DNA from: Bermanella sp. WJH001
GTDB lineage: Bacteria; Pseudomonadota; Gammaproteobacteria; Pseudomonadales; Oceanobacteraceae
Direction of reading: 5' to 3'
DNA: 64,000 nt
NCBI RefSeq assembly: GCF_030070105.1
Contig: NZ_JASJOO010000002.1
Location: 434,001 to 498,000, forward strand
Below the pieces are notes generated by a model. The model saw only the letters and a list, made by a program, of their open reading frames with translations. It did not search any database and was not told the DNA's origin. Shown one piece after another: positions 44,459 through 56,996 of this stretch. Within the stretch, counting starts at the first letter, position 1. The number at the start of each line of letters is the position of its first letter. Position numbers and translations under genes: made by a program.

Positions 44459-45343
44459 CTACTCATCCCTACATAGTTCGTTAGGGAATTCTAACTCGAT
44501 GGTTGTGTGCTCTAACCCAAATCCCGATAGGCGGTCAGCAATCTCGGTTTTTAATTGGATTTGACGGGTTGGTTCGATTAGCTTACTCAATTTTAAATGC
44601 GCGGTCATGACATGGTGTTCCCCGTCAAGCGACCAAAAATGTAGATGGTGAATCTCTTTGACTTCCGCAAAACTCAGTAGTGATTCACGAATAGTATTGG
44701 CCGTATCATCATTTGGCGTCGCCTGAAGAAACAGTTTAGTTGTGGCCCATAAATTACGAAGAACGTTGATTAATATAAAAGTCGTAAAAGCAATGGAAAG
44801 AATAGGATCGAGTATGGGCCACTCGATAAACATCAGAATGATTGAGACTACCAGTACGGCTACCCAGCCCAGAACATCTTCCAGTAAGTGCCAATTCAGC
44901 ATCTGCTCATTAAGTGACTTACCTTTGGAGAGTTTAAACGCTGCATAGCCATTGACGGCAACCCCTAGGACGGCCAAGCCGAACATACCTTCAACAACCG
45001 GCATTTCGGGGTTAAGGAGTTTGGGAATTGCTTCAGATAAAACCCAAATTGAACCGATAATTAATACGATTCCATTAATGAGTGCGCCCAATAAGGAAAA
45101 TCTTCGATAACCGTAGCTAAACCTTGAGGTGGACTCTCTTTCGCTCAGGTTACCCAGTATCCAAGCAAGACCAATCGATAAACTATCCCCAAGATCGTGA
45201 ACCGCGTCAGCCATGATTGCGGTGCTGTTTGTCAGCCAGCCCCCAATAAACTCGATGATTGTAAAACTGACATTTAGGAAAAATGCCCAAGCTATTCTGG
45301 ATGTACTTTCATTGTGTTGGTTGTGGTGCGCATGAGTGTGCAT
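44459..45343 (-). CDS. CDF-family zinc/divalent cation exporter (CzcD/ZitB-like)
   Basis: 294 residues. N-terminal His-rich tag (HTHAHHNQH), six membrane helices and a C-terminal cytoplasmic domain ending in a beta strand. The transport site is the classical H49/D53 (ADAVHDLGD) with H152/D156 (NWHLLEDVLGW), which in this family favours zinc. It moves Zn or Cd from cytoplasm to periplasm by proton antiport, feeding CzcCBA. Last gene of the operon, 10 bases after the methyltransferase gene. It is different from the shorter CDF protein at the operon head. Confidence 0.92.
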   Translation of the reverse strand: MHTHAHHNQHNESTSRIAWAFFLNVSFTIIEFIGGWLTNSTAIMADAVHDLGDSLSIGLAWILGNLSERESTSRFSYGYRRFSLLGALINGIVLIIGSIWVLSEAIPKLLNPEMPVVEGMFGLAVLGVAVNGYAAFKLSKGKSLNEQMLNWHLLEDVLGWVAVLVVSIILMFIEWPILDPILSIAFTTFILINVLRNLWATTKLFLQATPNDDTANTIRESLLSFAEVKEIHHLHFWSLDGEHHVMTAHLKLSKLIEPTRQIQLKTEIADRLSGFGLEHTTIELEFPNELCRDE

Positions 45344-45353
45344 GGTATTTCAC

Positions 45354-45956
45354 CTATAGCCAGCGACGAATATTTTGGCAATACTCACTATATGATTCCC
45401 CGTGCTGCTTTACTAAATACTCTTCTTCCAAGGCCACTTGTATTTGAATTAGCGCAATATCGAGGGCGAGTATCGTTAACGTAATTGGATTGGGTAGTAA
45501 TAGAAAAAATCCTAAGGAAATGAAAATTACACCGATAAAAATAGGATTTCGTGAGTATTTGAACAAGCCCCTTTGAACAAATTCTGTCTTTGTTTCATGA
45601 TCGATTCCGATTCTCCATGATGCGCCCATTTGTGATTGTGCCGCCAGTACCCAAACTAGCGAAACAACCATTATTCCTATCCCCATCCACTGAATAGCGG
45701 CATGGTTCATCAGGTCAATCGGCCCGATAGATTGATACAGGTTTGGCAGAAAGCTATATAGAATAAAAACCAGAATGGAAACAAGAGGTAGAAATTTAAA
45801 GTACCACCCCGTAATCGATTCGGCCCCTGTTTTCTGGTTGAGCTTAAAGGCGTTTACGCCCGTTCTCTTTGCAACAACAAAATTCCTGAATATAACGGCA
45901 AATCCAAAGAAGCAAATAAAGTAAACGCCTAAAAAAATGATAATAGTATTTTTCAT
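45354..45956 (-). CDS. ICMT/PEMT-family membrane methyltransferase (CzcN-like)
   Basis: 200 residues, about five membrane helices. The C-terminal part has the SAM-binding pattern of isoprenylcysteine carboxyl methyltransferases (GLFKYSRNPIFIGVIFISLG and EEYLVKQHGESYSEYC). Homologues called CzcN sit beside czc genes in Cupriavidus, with unknown effect on metal resistance. The Shine-Dalgarno AAGGGG is inside a hairpin (45963-45984), so translation may be limited. Confidence 0.8.
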   Translation of the reverse strand: MKNTIIIFLGVYFICFFGFAVIFRNFVVAKRTGVNAFKLNQKTGAESITGWYFKFLPLVSILVFILYSFLPNLYQSIGPIDLMNHAAIQWMGIGIMVVSLVWVLAAQSQMGASWRIGIDHETKTEFVQRGLFKYSRNPIFIGVIFISLGFFLLLPNPITLTILALDIALIQIQVALEEEYLVKQHGESYSEYCQNIRRWL

Positions 45957-45962
45957 AGGTAT

Positions 45963-45984
45963 AGCCCCTTACAAAGAAGGGGCT
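45963..45984 (-). promoter_or_regulatory. Hairpin masking the ribosome site of the CzcN-like gene
   Basis: On the minus strand AGCCCCTT-CTTTGT-AAGGGGCT forms a perfect 8-bp stem with 6-base loop. The 3' arm holds AAGGGG, the Shine-Dalgarno eight bases before the ATG at 45956. No T run follows, so it is not an ordinary terminator. It may reduce translation or stabilise the upstream czcA message; this is inference. Confidence 0.55.
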
Positions 45985-45996
45985 CCTCCATTGTTA

Positions 45997-50188
<4,192 letters not shown>

Positions 50189-50189
<1 letters not shown>

Positions 50190-50443
50190 TATTTATTCTC
50201 CTTTGTTTTTTTATTTACATGGTCATCGGCGTGATCGTTGTGGTCATGATCCTCAATGTGTTTATCTTTAGATTTCTCTTCGTGATCGCCTTCAGCGTGA
50301 TGTTTTTTATGGTTTTCACTTTCTTCATGTTGATGGTCGTGTTTATGCTCTTCGTTTGCCTGAGCATAGGTACTTAATCCAAGGACGCTTAAAACAAAAG
50401 TTAGCATCGTGAGAACTGTGAGAGTTGATTTTTTCATGGTCAT
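50189..50443 (-). CDS. Small secreted His-rich metal-binding peptide
   Basis: 84 residues. Signal peptide with hydrophobic core ending TYAQA (cleavage about residue 28), leaving 56 residues that hold 13 His and many Asp, Glu and Lys: a disordered metal sponge by composition. Two starts are possible, 50443 or 50437 (MKK); the AGGA ribosome site sits 4 or 10 bases away. Translation is coupled to czcB, whose own N-terminus carries a similar His-rich stretch, so this may be a detached version of that segment. Periplasmic zinc/cadmium buffer is an inference. Confidence 0.75.
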
Positions 50444-50491
50444 AAATTCCTAAGGCCTGATAGTGATCAAACCTGATTAATTTGAATTAAA

Positions 50492-51754
50492 TTATTGATT
50501 AAGGGCTTCACTGGACAGCTTTTCTATCAGCGCTTGACTAATGAGAGCTGTCGATGCTGCATCGATACGTGCTTGCTTAGTAGCAAGCAATTCTTCTTGA
50601 GCAGCAATTAAATCAAGATATCGATAACGGCCATTTTCGTAGGCTTTTCGTGTGAGTTTGAGCGCGTTTTCGAGCGCTGGAATGATCTCATTTTCGGTTT
50701 TATTCACGGCCGCGATGCTCTGCCGTCGGAGTGAATACGCTTCAAAAAGCTGGGCATGCAAACGCAAAAGAAGATCCTGCCGGGCATAATCCACAGCATT
50801 GCGGTTTGCCAGGGCAGTCTTAACTTCGCCGCTGTTTCGTTTTTTGGAAAATAACGGAATGGAGAGCCCTGCGGTGAATGCTGAATCACCAGTTTCCTCA
50901 AAGCGCCGAATACCCGCACGCCAAGTTAGATCACTCCGACCACCAGTGCGTGCCAGCGCAACTTCTGCGTCTTTGATTCTCGCTTCACTCGCAAGCACCT
51001 GAATGGCTGGTGATGTCTTTACTCGTGCATACAATTGATCAAACTCTTCGCTTGTCTCATTCTCAAATAGGGATCCCTCTAAGGCGCTAAAGGTCGGTGT
51101 GGTATCTCCCCAAAAACGCGCAAGCCGCACTTTCTGACGCTCCAGTCGCTCCACTAACGCAGCAAGGCGGATCTCAGCGCGGGCAACTGCCGCTTGAGCG
51201 CGCATGACTTCAGCTTCGGGTGTTGCCCCTTTGTTGGAACGCGTATTAACCGTTTTTAGTAATGATTGAGATAGTGCCAAAGATTCTTCCGCTAGCTGAA
51301 TGTTGGCTTGGGTTGCCAAACTTTCAATATAACTCGCCGTCAGTTCACCGAGCACATCCAGTGTAGTGGCTTTCTTTTCCCATTCGGCTTGAATTATTCT
51401 TGCGTCAGCGAAAGAAAGGCGAGCTTCGCGTTTTCCTCCTAGCTCAATAACTGAAGACAAAGCCAGAGTGGTTTCCGCAGAATCAAATCCCTTGTTGTTA
51501 TTTGATCCTGCAAAGTTTTCAGCCGCCAGTTCTAATTCTAGCGCCGGTCGCAAGGCACTGGTTTGTCGTTGTGCTCTTGTTGCTTCTTGAATAAAGGTAT
51601 ATTGATAAAGCTGTGGGTTTTTCGCTAACGTACGGGTTAGCGCTTCTTTTAAGGTTAGTGCGGTGTCTGCATTGGCAGCAATACTTAAATTGAAAAGTAA
51701 AAACGCAAGCCATACGCAGGAGGTGCAATACCTGTTTAAAGTGGTGCGATGCAT
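50492..51754 (-). CDS. czcC: CzcC-like outer-membrane efflux channel (TolC family)
   Basis: 420 residues. Signal peptide of about 29 residues (ending ANA), then two outer-membrane-efflux repeats with long helices (LTLKEALTRTLAKNPQLYQ at the start; AYENGRYRYLDLIAAQEELL in the second repeat). It forms the trimeric exit duct of CzcCBA. It lies between the CzcI-like gene and the His-rich peptide gene, the usual I-C-B-A order with an insertion. Confidence 0.92.
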   Translation of the reverse strand: MHRTTLNRYCTSCVWLAFLLFNLSIAANADTALTLKEALTRTLAKNPQLYQYTFIQEATRAQRQTSALRPALELELAAENFAGSNNNKGFDSAETTLALSSVIELGGKREARLSFADARIIQAEWEKKATTLDVLGELTASYIESLATQANIQLAEESLALSQSLLKTVNTRSNKGATPEAEVMRAQAAVARAEIRLAALVERLERQKVRLARFWGDTTPTFSALEGSLFENETSEEFDQLYARVKTSPAIQVLASEARIKDAEVALARTGGRSDLTWRAGIRRFEETGDSAFTAGLSIPLFSKKRNSGEVKTALANRNAVDYARQDLLLRLHAQLFEAYSLRRQSIAAVNKTENEIIPALENALKLTRKAYENGRYRYLDLIAAQEELLATKQARIDAASTALISQALIEKLSSEALNQ

Positions 51755-51813
51755 GGATAAATCCTAATGTAATTCGTAAACCCGCAATTGCGGCTGGTAA
51801 CGGTACTTAGGGT

Positions 51814-52179
51814 TTATATTCTTGGTGGGCGCAGTAAGGTATTTACAAAACCGGGGTAAGCTTGTTCAGAATACGCCGATATTTTTGTGGAATGCTTGCG
51901 CAATAAGACATGGTCAGTAGAGCACGAAGGGCAGGGAGGGCAATGCCCGTGACAATGACAGCAGTGTTGACAATCCGACTCTTGAGAAGAAAATAAGCTT
52001 TCGTCTAGGAGTTCGGTATTTTGCTTTTCAATCGTAAGATTATTTGAGTCTTGGTTATGCTGATCGAAATTAATATGCTCATACCCTGACTGATAAAACT
52101 GATGAGCATCAGCCATAGCAAGGCTTGATTGAAATACAATCAATATCATCAGCAAGTATGTCAGGATACGTTTAAGCAT
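51814..52179 (-). CDS. CzcI-like small secreted Cys/His-rich protein
   Basis: 121 residues. Signal peptide (about 22 residues, ending AMA), acidic-polar middle, and a dense cluster of seven Cys and four His between residues 70 and 86 (CQHCCHCHGHCPPCPSC). The C-terminus ends in LLRPPRI, a tail style shared by CzcI-type proteins found just before czcC in Cupriavidus and pseudomonads, where CzcI is thought to modulate expression. The family call rests on size, position, Cys/His cluster and tail. A -10-like TATAAT at 52186-52191 lies too close for a normal leader, so operon transcription from upstream is more likely. Confidence 0.65.
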   Translation of the reverse strand: MLKRILTYLLMILIVFQSSLAMADAHQFYQSGYEHINFDQHNQDSNNLTIEKQNTELLDESLFSSQESDCQHCCHCHGHCPPCPSCSTDHVLLRKHSTKISAYSEQAYPGFVNTLLRPPRI

Positions 52180-52220
52180 ATTTCAATTATACACGTTATA
52201 GGCTGTCATATGGTAATTTT

Positions 52221-53126
52221 TTATTTTAACAAAAGGATACGTCGGGCGCCGTTTAAGACGACTAATCCAATCATAGTTCCAATTACCAAGTCAGGAATTT
52301 GAGAGTTGGTCACAGCCACCAATACTCCGGCCGCAATGACACCCACATTAGCCAAAACGTCATTCGCGGAGAATATCCAGCTCGCTTTCATATGAGCCCC
52401 TTGGTCTCGTGACTTGAATATTATTAATAGGCAGGCAATATTCGCTATTAGTGCCACTGCACCTAGGCTCATCATGAGAATTGAGGCGGGTTCACCTCCA
52501 TATAAGAAACGCCTACCCACCTCTAATAGCACACCAAGTGCCAGCGTGACTTGTAACCAACCAGAGAAATGGGCTGCTTTAAGCTTAAGTTTGGCAGCTT
52601 TACCAACCACATATAAGGACACACCGTAAACAGCTGCATCAGCAAACATATCCAGTGAATCAGCAATAAGTCCTGTGGATTGAGCAATAATGCCCACGCT
52701 AAGTTCGAGTACAAACATGACTGCATTAATACCCAGTAACCACCGAAGCACTCGTGCTTCGCGCAGCTCATTTGATATTGCAGTTTCCCGGGCAGCGTGA
52801 GTAGCTTCTCGATCGACCGACTCAATCGAGATCAAACTTGCTCCAAGCCCGACAGACACCATAGTTCTTTCTATTTCCTCCCCAATACCTGGATGATATA
52901 CACGCACTCTGCGGTTGGGTATGTCAAATTCAAAGGTGAGTGCTTCACCAAGACTAGTAAAAGCCGTACGTATCAGATTCTCTTCCGACGGGCAGTCCAT
53001 TTTCGGAACGTCAAACACACTCAAGTGGCTTATCTCAGCCTGATCATTACCCATAGGTTTCGATTTGCATTTAAATGACGCTCCATGACTGCCTTCGCAG
53101 TCACATGCTTTAGAATCTTCAGTCAT
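52221..53126 (-). CDS. CDF-like cation transporter with N-terminal HMA-like domain
   Basis: 301 residues. A Cys-rich start (CDCEGSHGASFKC), an HMA/ferredoxin-like domain (about 34-102) with MDCPSEEN in place of the usual CxxC, then six membrane helices. The transport residues appear as D159/D163 (ADSLDMFADA) and D256/N260 (FSANDVLAN), unlike the HD-HD site of zinc CDFs, and the C-terminal cytoplasmic domain is missing: the protein stops right after helix 6. It is first in the operon and divergent from the CadR-like regulator. Metal specificity may therefore differ from the second CDF. Confidence 0.85.
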   Translation of the reverse strand: MTEDSKACDCEGSHGASFKCKSKPMGNDQAEISHLSVFDVPKMDCPSEENLIRTAFTSLGEALTFEFDIPNRRVRVYHPGIGEEIERTMVSVGLGASLISIESVDREATHAARETAISNELREARVLRWLLGINAVMFVLELSVGIIAQSTGLIADSLDMFADAAVYGVSLYVVGKAAKLKLKAAHFSGWLQVTLALGVLLEVGRRFLYGGEPASILMMSLGAVALIANIACLLIIFKSRDQGAHMKASWIFSANDVLANVGVIAAGVLVAVTNSQIPDLVIGTMIGLVVLNGARRILLLK

Positions 53127-53163
53127 AAATTAATCTTGATTATTAAGATGATGTAAGTTATTT

Positions 53164-53194
53164 ATTCTAATCTCTATAGTAAGTATAGAGTCAA
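53164..53194 (-). promoter_or_regulatory. MerR-type promoter/operator of the metal operon
   Basis: On the minus strand: -35 TTGACT (53194-53189), 19-base spacer, -10 TAGAAT (53169-53164). The spacer contains the perfect dyad CTCTATA-N5-TATAGAG (53172-53190). A 19-base spacer with a central dyad is the hallmark of MerR/CadR-regulated promoters, in which the regulator untwists DNA upon metal binding. It reads toward the HMA-CDF gene; the regulator gene starts 18 bases beyond the -35. Confidence 0.88.
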
Positions 53195-53212
53195 GGGTTA
53201 GTGAGGTAATAT

Positions 53213-53614
53213 ATGAAAATAGGTGAATTAGCAAAACGCAGTGGCTGTTCTGTACAAGCAATTCGTCACTACGAAAAAGAGGGGTTAATTTCACCACCTA
53301 ATCGTACCGAAGGGAATTTTCGAGTTTACAACTCAGATGCACTAGAAAAACTAATTTTTATTAAGAATTGCCGTGGACTGGACTTGGCATTAGATGAAAT
53401 TAAACAATTAATTTCTTTGCAATTTTCACCATCCATACCTTGTGAAGCAGTCAATGAAATGGTCGATATGCACTTATACGCTATTAAGTCACGCATTGCA
53501 GACCTGCAAAAACTTCACGATACCTTAAAGCAGTTACGCCTTAAATGTGGAAGTGCTAGGTCTGTCGAACAGTGTGGTATTTTGGCTGAATTATCGTCTA
53601 TTACTGATTCTTAG
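53213..53614 (+). CDS. cadR: MerR-family metal regulator, CadR/PbrR type
   Basis: 133 residues. Winged-helix N-terminus (MKIGELAKRSGCSVQAIRHY), dimerisation helix (about 77-112) and metal-site cysteines C77 (IPCEAVN), C112 and C121 (LKCG...EQCGIL); CadR of Pseudomonas putida uses C77, C112 and C119. It should sense Cd, Pb or Zn and activate the divergent operon. The C-terminal His-rich tail of P. putida CadR is absent. Start ATG has GAGG eight bases upstream. Confidence 0.9.
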   Translation: MKIGELAKRSGCSVQAIRHYEKEGLISPPNRTEGNFRVYNSDALEKLIFIKNCRGLDLALDEIKQLISLQFSPSIPCEAVNEMVDMHLYAIKSRIADLQKLHDTLKQLRLKCGSARSVEQCGILAELSSITDS

Positions 53615-53855
53615 AGGGACTGCGTGAGCGGACTTTAAATGATACTCATGAGTGATAAACCTAGAGAGACCCCAGTTAAGTAGTGTTCAAGTAATTTCGT
53701 GCATCATAGAGGGTTAAAGCTATGATGCGGCTTCCACTTGGATTCATTTATTGTTGTAACGCAAGATATAGCTTCAAAGTATTCTATTCTGCTTCATGGC
53801 AGAAAGTGCAGTAGAATTTTACATTCCTTCTGTTTTCTAACTTTTTAAAAAGTTC

Positions 53856-54239
53856 TCAGTCCTCAATTTCCGAAATATAGCTTCTTAATTTGGCATTATC
53901 AGACTTAACTCTATCTAGCTCTTTAGTCAGCTCAGATAGTCTTCGCTTTAAGTTATTTATAATGGCTAATTTGCTTTCATCTGAACGCGCCTGGCCAGAT
54001 GAAATTCGTTTTCTTTCTGCTTTTACTTTAGATGGCTCTCTACTGCTATCTATTAACTCTCTTAACTCTTTATTGCTGTATATAAAAGTCCTAGATACGC
54101 GGGCTTTTTTTGCTACTTTGTTTAAGTTTATTTCTTCAGAGGAGTAAAGCATATAAGATACAGCCTCTCGAACAGCCTCTATTTTCTTCACAGACTCGTT
54201 TTTTTTATGAGCAATTAAGTGCTTTGAATTATCAGTCAT
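53856..54239 (-). CDS. TnpC-like accessory protein of Tn554-type module (DUF6262-like)
   Basis: 127 residues. N-terminal helix-turn-helix-like part (LNKVAKKARVSRTFIYSN, about 38-56) followed by a basic linker and a C-terminal coiled coil (about 95-125, KRRLSELTKELDRVKSDNAK). Size, fold and place after two recombinase genes match TnpC of Tn554, which influences orientation and efficiency of transposition. It overlaps the tnpB-like gene by eight bases. Confidence 0.75.
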   Translation of the reverse strand: MTDNSKHLIAHKKNESVKKIEAVREAVSYMLYSSEEINLNKVAKKARVSRTFIYSNKELRELIDSSREPSKVKAERKRISSGQARSDESKLAIINNLKRRLSELTKELDRVKSDNAKLRSYISEIED

Positions 54240-55683
54240 TTACTGCTTCCAGCCCATCTATAATCGTAATTAAATTGTCTCTAACTTGGATGTTTAAGTC
54301 ATATTGTCGCGTATAATTCTTCGCTTTCGACTCATCCACTAAGTACTTTGCAGTCCTTAGTTGCTGGCGATGAACATCAATAAAAGTCTTGTCGGTTCTA
54401 AAGCTTGTACATGTTAGACAAGCATTTGCATGTGGACAAGTTTGCTTAATTGGTAGGGCGCATATGCCATTGGGTAAAGCCTGCGTTGCTAGCTGATGTT
54501 TCAACCATTTAGCCTCAATAGGGGTGCTGTCACTTTCAATCACTTCAACCTCTTGGATAACATCAATCCCACTGTAAAACTTGCCTTTAATATCGATTAA
54601 TTGATTCTGGGCCTTGTTTATTGCAGTTCGCATCGTTTTATTATGCAATTGTGCATAAACTGCTGTCATCATTGGTGTTTCATGGCCAAGAAAATTCTGA
54701 ACCGTAATCATATCCACGCCATTATTTATTAGATTAGTACCAACTGTATGTCGAAAAGCATGAGTGCTGATTTCTTGTTTGATACCTAATTCATTTGTAA
54801 GTTTTAGACTTTCTGTGATTTTCTTTAAGCGAGTATTAATTGTTCTTAGGGAATAGGTCTTAAACTCACCATTTATCTTATGACCAAACAGATAGTTACT
54901 TGGGTTCGGAATATTCCTATTTCCACAGTATTCTTCATTGTAAGTAATTTGATTCTTCACCAAATCGGCTAACTTATGACTAATAGGAATTGTGTGCTCT
55001 TTCAAAAACTTTCGATTCAATCTAGTTAGATACCAATCTCCATCATTGTCCTGAGTTAAACAGTCCTTCTTTAGAGTAATAAGTTCACTACCACGCATAC
55101 CAGTTTCCATAATGACTTTTAGCATTCTAGTTGCTTCAGTATCTTCAGTTTCCAAATAACCATCTAAATCATTTTGTACTTTAAAACTCAAGCCTTTAGG
55201 TTTTGAAGCTGGCCGGCGCCTTGGTGCCATATCTTTTGTTATCAAAGGGTACTTATCCTTTGATAATAAACCCCATTGCATCCAACAGGTGGTAATCTCA
55301 TTTAATTGTGAATATGTACTACTACGAGTTGCATGGGATTTATCTGATATGCTATCCATATACCGCTGCATTAGATCTTTTGTGATTATTTGAATAGAGG
55401 AACGGTCATATTCAGCATCTATAAATGCACTAAGACTTCTGCCGACTCTCGCATAGGATACGATTGTATAAGCCTGAACAGATACCCGTTTTCGCCAAAT
55501 TACTTCTTTAAATCTATCCCTTAGCCATGGCTGGCTTATTCCGTAGAGTGTAAGATTATTTTGCCCGCTAGGGCGTTCATCTTCTTTATAGCCAAGATCT
55601 TCGAAACTCCAAACATCTTCTTGAAAGATAGGGCTTTTCGAAATCACTTTTAACTTTGAGTTGGTTTTCATATTAGTGCTCAT
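54232..55683 (-). CDS. TnpB-like tyrosine recombinase of Tn554-type module
   Basis: 483 residues. Catalytic set R197 (TGMRGSEL), K225/K228, H308-R311 (HAFRH), H334 (LGHET), Y343 (VYAQ), then a C-terminal extension with a zinc-finger-like cluster (C408, C416, C422, C425) as in TnpB of Tn554 relatives. N-terminal 160 residues form the core-binding part. It is shorter than Tn554 TnpB (about 630). Its ATG overlaps the tnpA-like stop by four bases and its end overlaps the tnpC-like start. AT-rich compared with the cargo genes. Confidence 0.85.
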   Translation of the reverse strand: MSTNMKTNSKLKVISKSPIFQEDVWSFEDLGYKEDERPSGQNNLTLYGISQPWLRDRFKEVIWRKRVSVQAYTIVSYARVGRSLSAFIDAEYDRSSIQIITKDLMQRYMDSISDKSHATRSSTYSQLNEITTCWMQWGLLSKDKYPLITKDMAPRRRPASKPKGLSFKVQNDLDGYLETEDTEATRMLKVIMETGMRGSELITLKKDCLTQDNDGDWYLTRLNRKFLKEHTIPISHKLADLVKNQITYNEEYCGNRNIPNPSNYLFGHKINGEFKTYSLRTINTRLKKITESLKLTNELGIKQEISTHAFRHTVGTNLINNGVDMITVQNFLGHETPMMTAVYAQLHNKTMRTAINKAQNQLIDIKGKFYSGIDVIQEVEVIESDSTPIEAKWLKHQLATQALPNGICALPIKQTCPHANACLTCTSFRTDKTFIDVHRQQLRTAKYLVDESKAKNYTRQYDLNIQVRDNLITIIDGLEAVND

Positions 55684-56798
55684 TTCTCAATGCCTTCTTT
55701 ACTTCCAAAAATTGTATTTTTCATATCTTCAGCTGTTAAATGTTCATAGATATTTTTTGTTGTCTCAATTGAAGAATGCCCTAGTCTTTTTGAAACAATT
55801 TCAATCGGCACTTTTTGGCGTAAAAGTTCAGTGGCATGCGTATGTCTTAACATGTGTGGGGTAATGTTACAGCCTATTGAATTTGAAAACCGCTTAAACA
55901 GAAATTTTACAGAAGGGTAGGAGAGCGGTTCACCTCGATTTCCACCATCTTTTCTATATAACTTTGTAAATACATAGTCTGATTCAATATCACCTATTTC
56001 GTTAAGCAAATAATTTGTATACATATTTGCCCATTTATCTGTAATCACAACTTCATACGAGGTTCTAGTTTTTGAATAAACTTCATTTGAATTATCTAGC
56101 CTATAAAATATTGTTAGTTTTGAATCCCAGCTCTCAATATCTGAATGTCTTAACTGTAATGCTTGGCCTACACGCATGCCTGTTTCAAGCAGCAAGCAAA
56201 TCAATAGTCGGTCTCTGCTGTTTGCACAAAACTCTATGAGCTTTAGTTGTACGTCTTCAGGTATTGTTTTTACTTTACGTTTTACTGGTTTAGCTCTACG
56301 AAATGGTTTTAATTCTCTAGAAACCGATTGAGGTCTAGATGCAGAGGCAAATGACAAAAACTCCTTAACTTTTGGGTTTTTTGAGACATTTGTTGATATA
56401 GCTTCTAGCGCAATTGACTGACCTAATTCACCAATATTCAACTTATATCGATAAAAAGCTGAGATCGAAGCTAGGGCTCTATTAATGGTACTTATGGACC
56501 TAGCCTGGCCTAATTCTGTTGGGAGTACCGATAGAGAGTCAGCTTTTGAGTGTTTATAAAACGCTATAAAGCTGGTTATTACTTCTATATCAGAGTGCTT
56601 CCAATCTAAGCTTTTCTTGTTCAGATAACGAAAGTATTGCGATAAGTCATGCGCATAAGACTTAACTGTATTGGGAGCAAAGTCTCTTTTATCCAAATGA
56701 GATAAGAATTTATTAACATGCTTAACAGGTAAGCCATCCAAATAAGCCCTATAAGTAACTCGATTTAAGACTGGATGATTAAGCTTTTCTACACGCAT
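55680..56798 (-). CDS. TnpA-like tyrosine recombinase of Tn554-type module
   Basis: 372 residues, close to the 361 of Tn554 TnpA. N-terminal SAM-like domain (about 25-120), catalytic domain with R209 (TGMRVGQAL), K243 (YSKTR), H315-R318 (HMLRHT), H341 (LGHSS) and Y351 (IYEHL); all five essential residues are present, so it should be active. GGTGG seven bases before the ATG. It is first of the three-gene module and reads away from the proposed element end at 56913. Confidence 0.87.
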   Translation of the reverse strand: MRVEKLNHPVLNRVTYRAYLDGLPVKHVNKFLSHLDKRDFAPNTVKSYAHDLSQYFRYLNKKSLDWKHSDIEVITSFIAFYKHSKADSLSVLPTELGQARSISTINRALASISAFYRYKLNIGELGQSIALEAISTNVSKNPKVKEFLSFASASRPQSVSRELKPFRRAKPVKRKVKTIPEDVQLKLIEFCANSRDRLLICLLLETGMRVGQALQLRHSDIESWDSKLTIFYRLDNSNEVYSKTRTSYEVVITDKWANMYTNYLLNEIGDIESDYVFTKLYRKDGGNRGEPLSYPSVKFLFKRFSNSIGCNITPHMLRHTHATELLRQKVPIEIVSKRLGHSSIETTKNIYEHLTAEDMKNTIFGSKEGIEK

Positions 56799-56912
56799 AA
56801 ATAGCCACCAATGCAGTAGTTAAAAGGCGTGAAGCTTACATATGTGGGATTAGAGTGTAAATTACTCAGGTTTATTGTGTGTGGCGAACGTAGATTACAC
56901 ATTAAATAGTAC

Positions 56913-56936
56913 TTCCGATAATAATAATTATCGGAA
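56913..56936. repeat. Perfect palindrome containing the right near-direct repeat (candidate att site)
   Basis: TTCCGATAAT-AATA-ATTATCGGAA, a 10-base perfect inverted repeat. Its first 19 bases match the left copy at 44235 with two differences. It lies 115 bases upstream of the tnpA-like start and 60 bases upstream of the CheW-CZB start, so it could be a recombination site, an operator, or both. Confidence 0.55.
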
Positions 56937-56996
56937 ATTGTATATATCCGTACATTGGCTAGTATTAAGGAAAATACCATTTGAGACATACATTCC

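Noticed and set aside
53615-53855. Possible gene or small RNA between cadR-like and tnpC-like genes
   Set aside because: 241 bases with no coding frame, no clear hairpin with T run and no promoter I could defend.
53856-56798. RIT (recombinase in trio) element
   Set aside because: The third gene product has no recombinase motifs and is a small HTH/coiled-coil protein, which fits Tn554-type TnpC instead.
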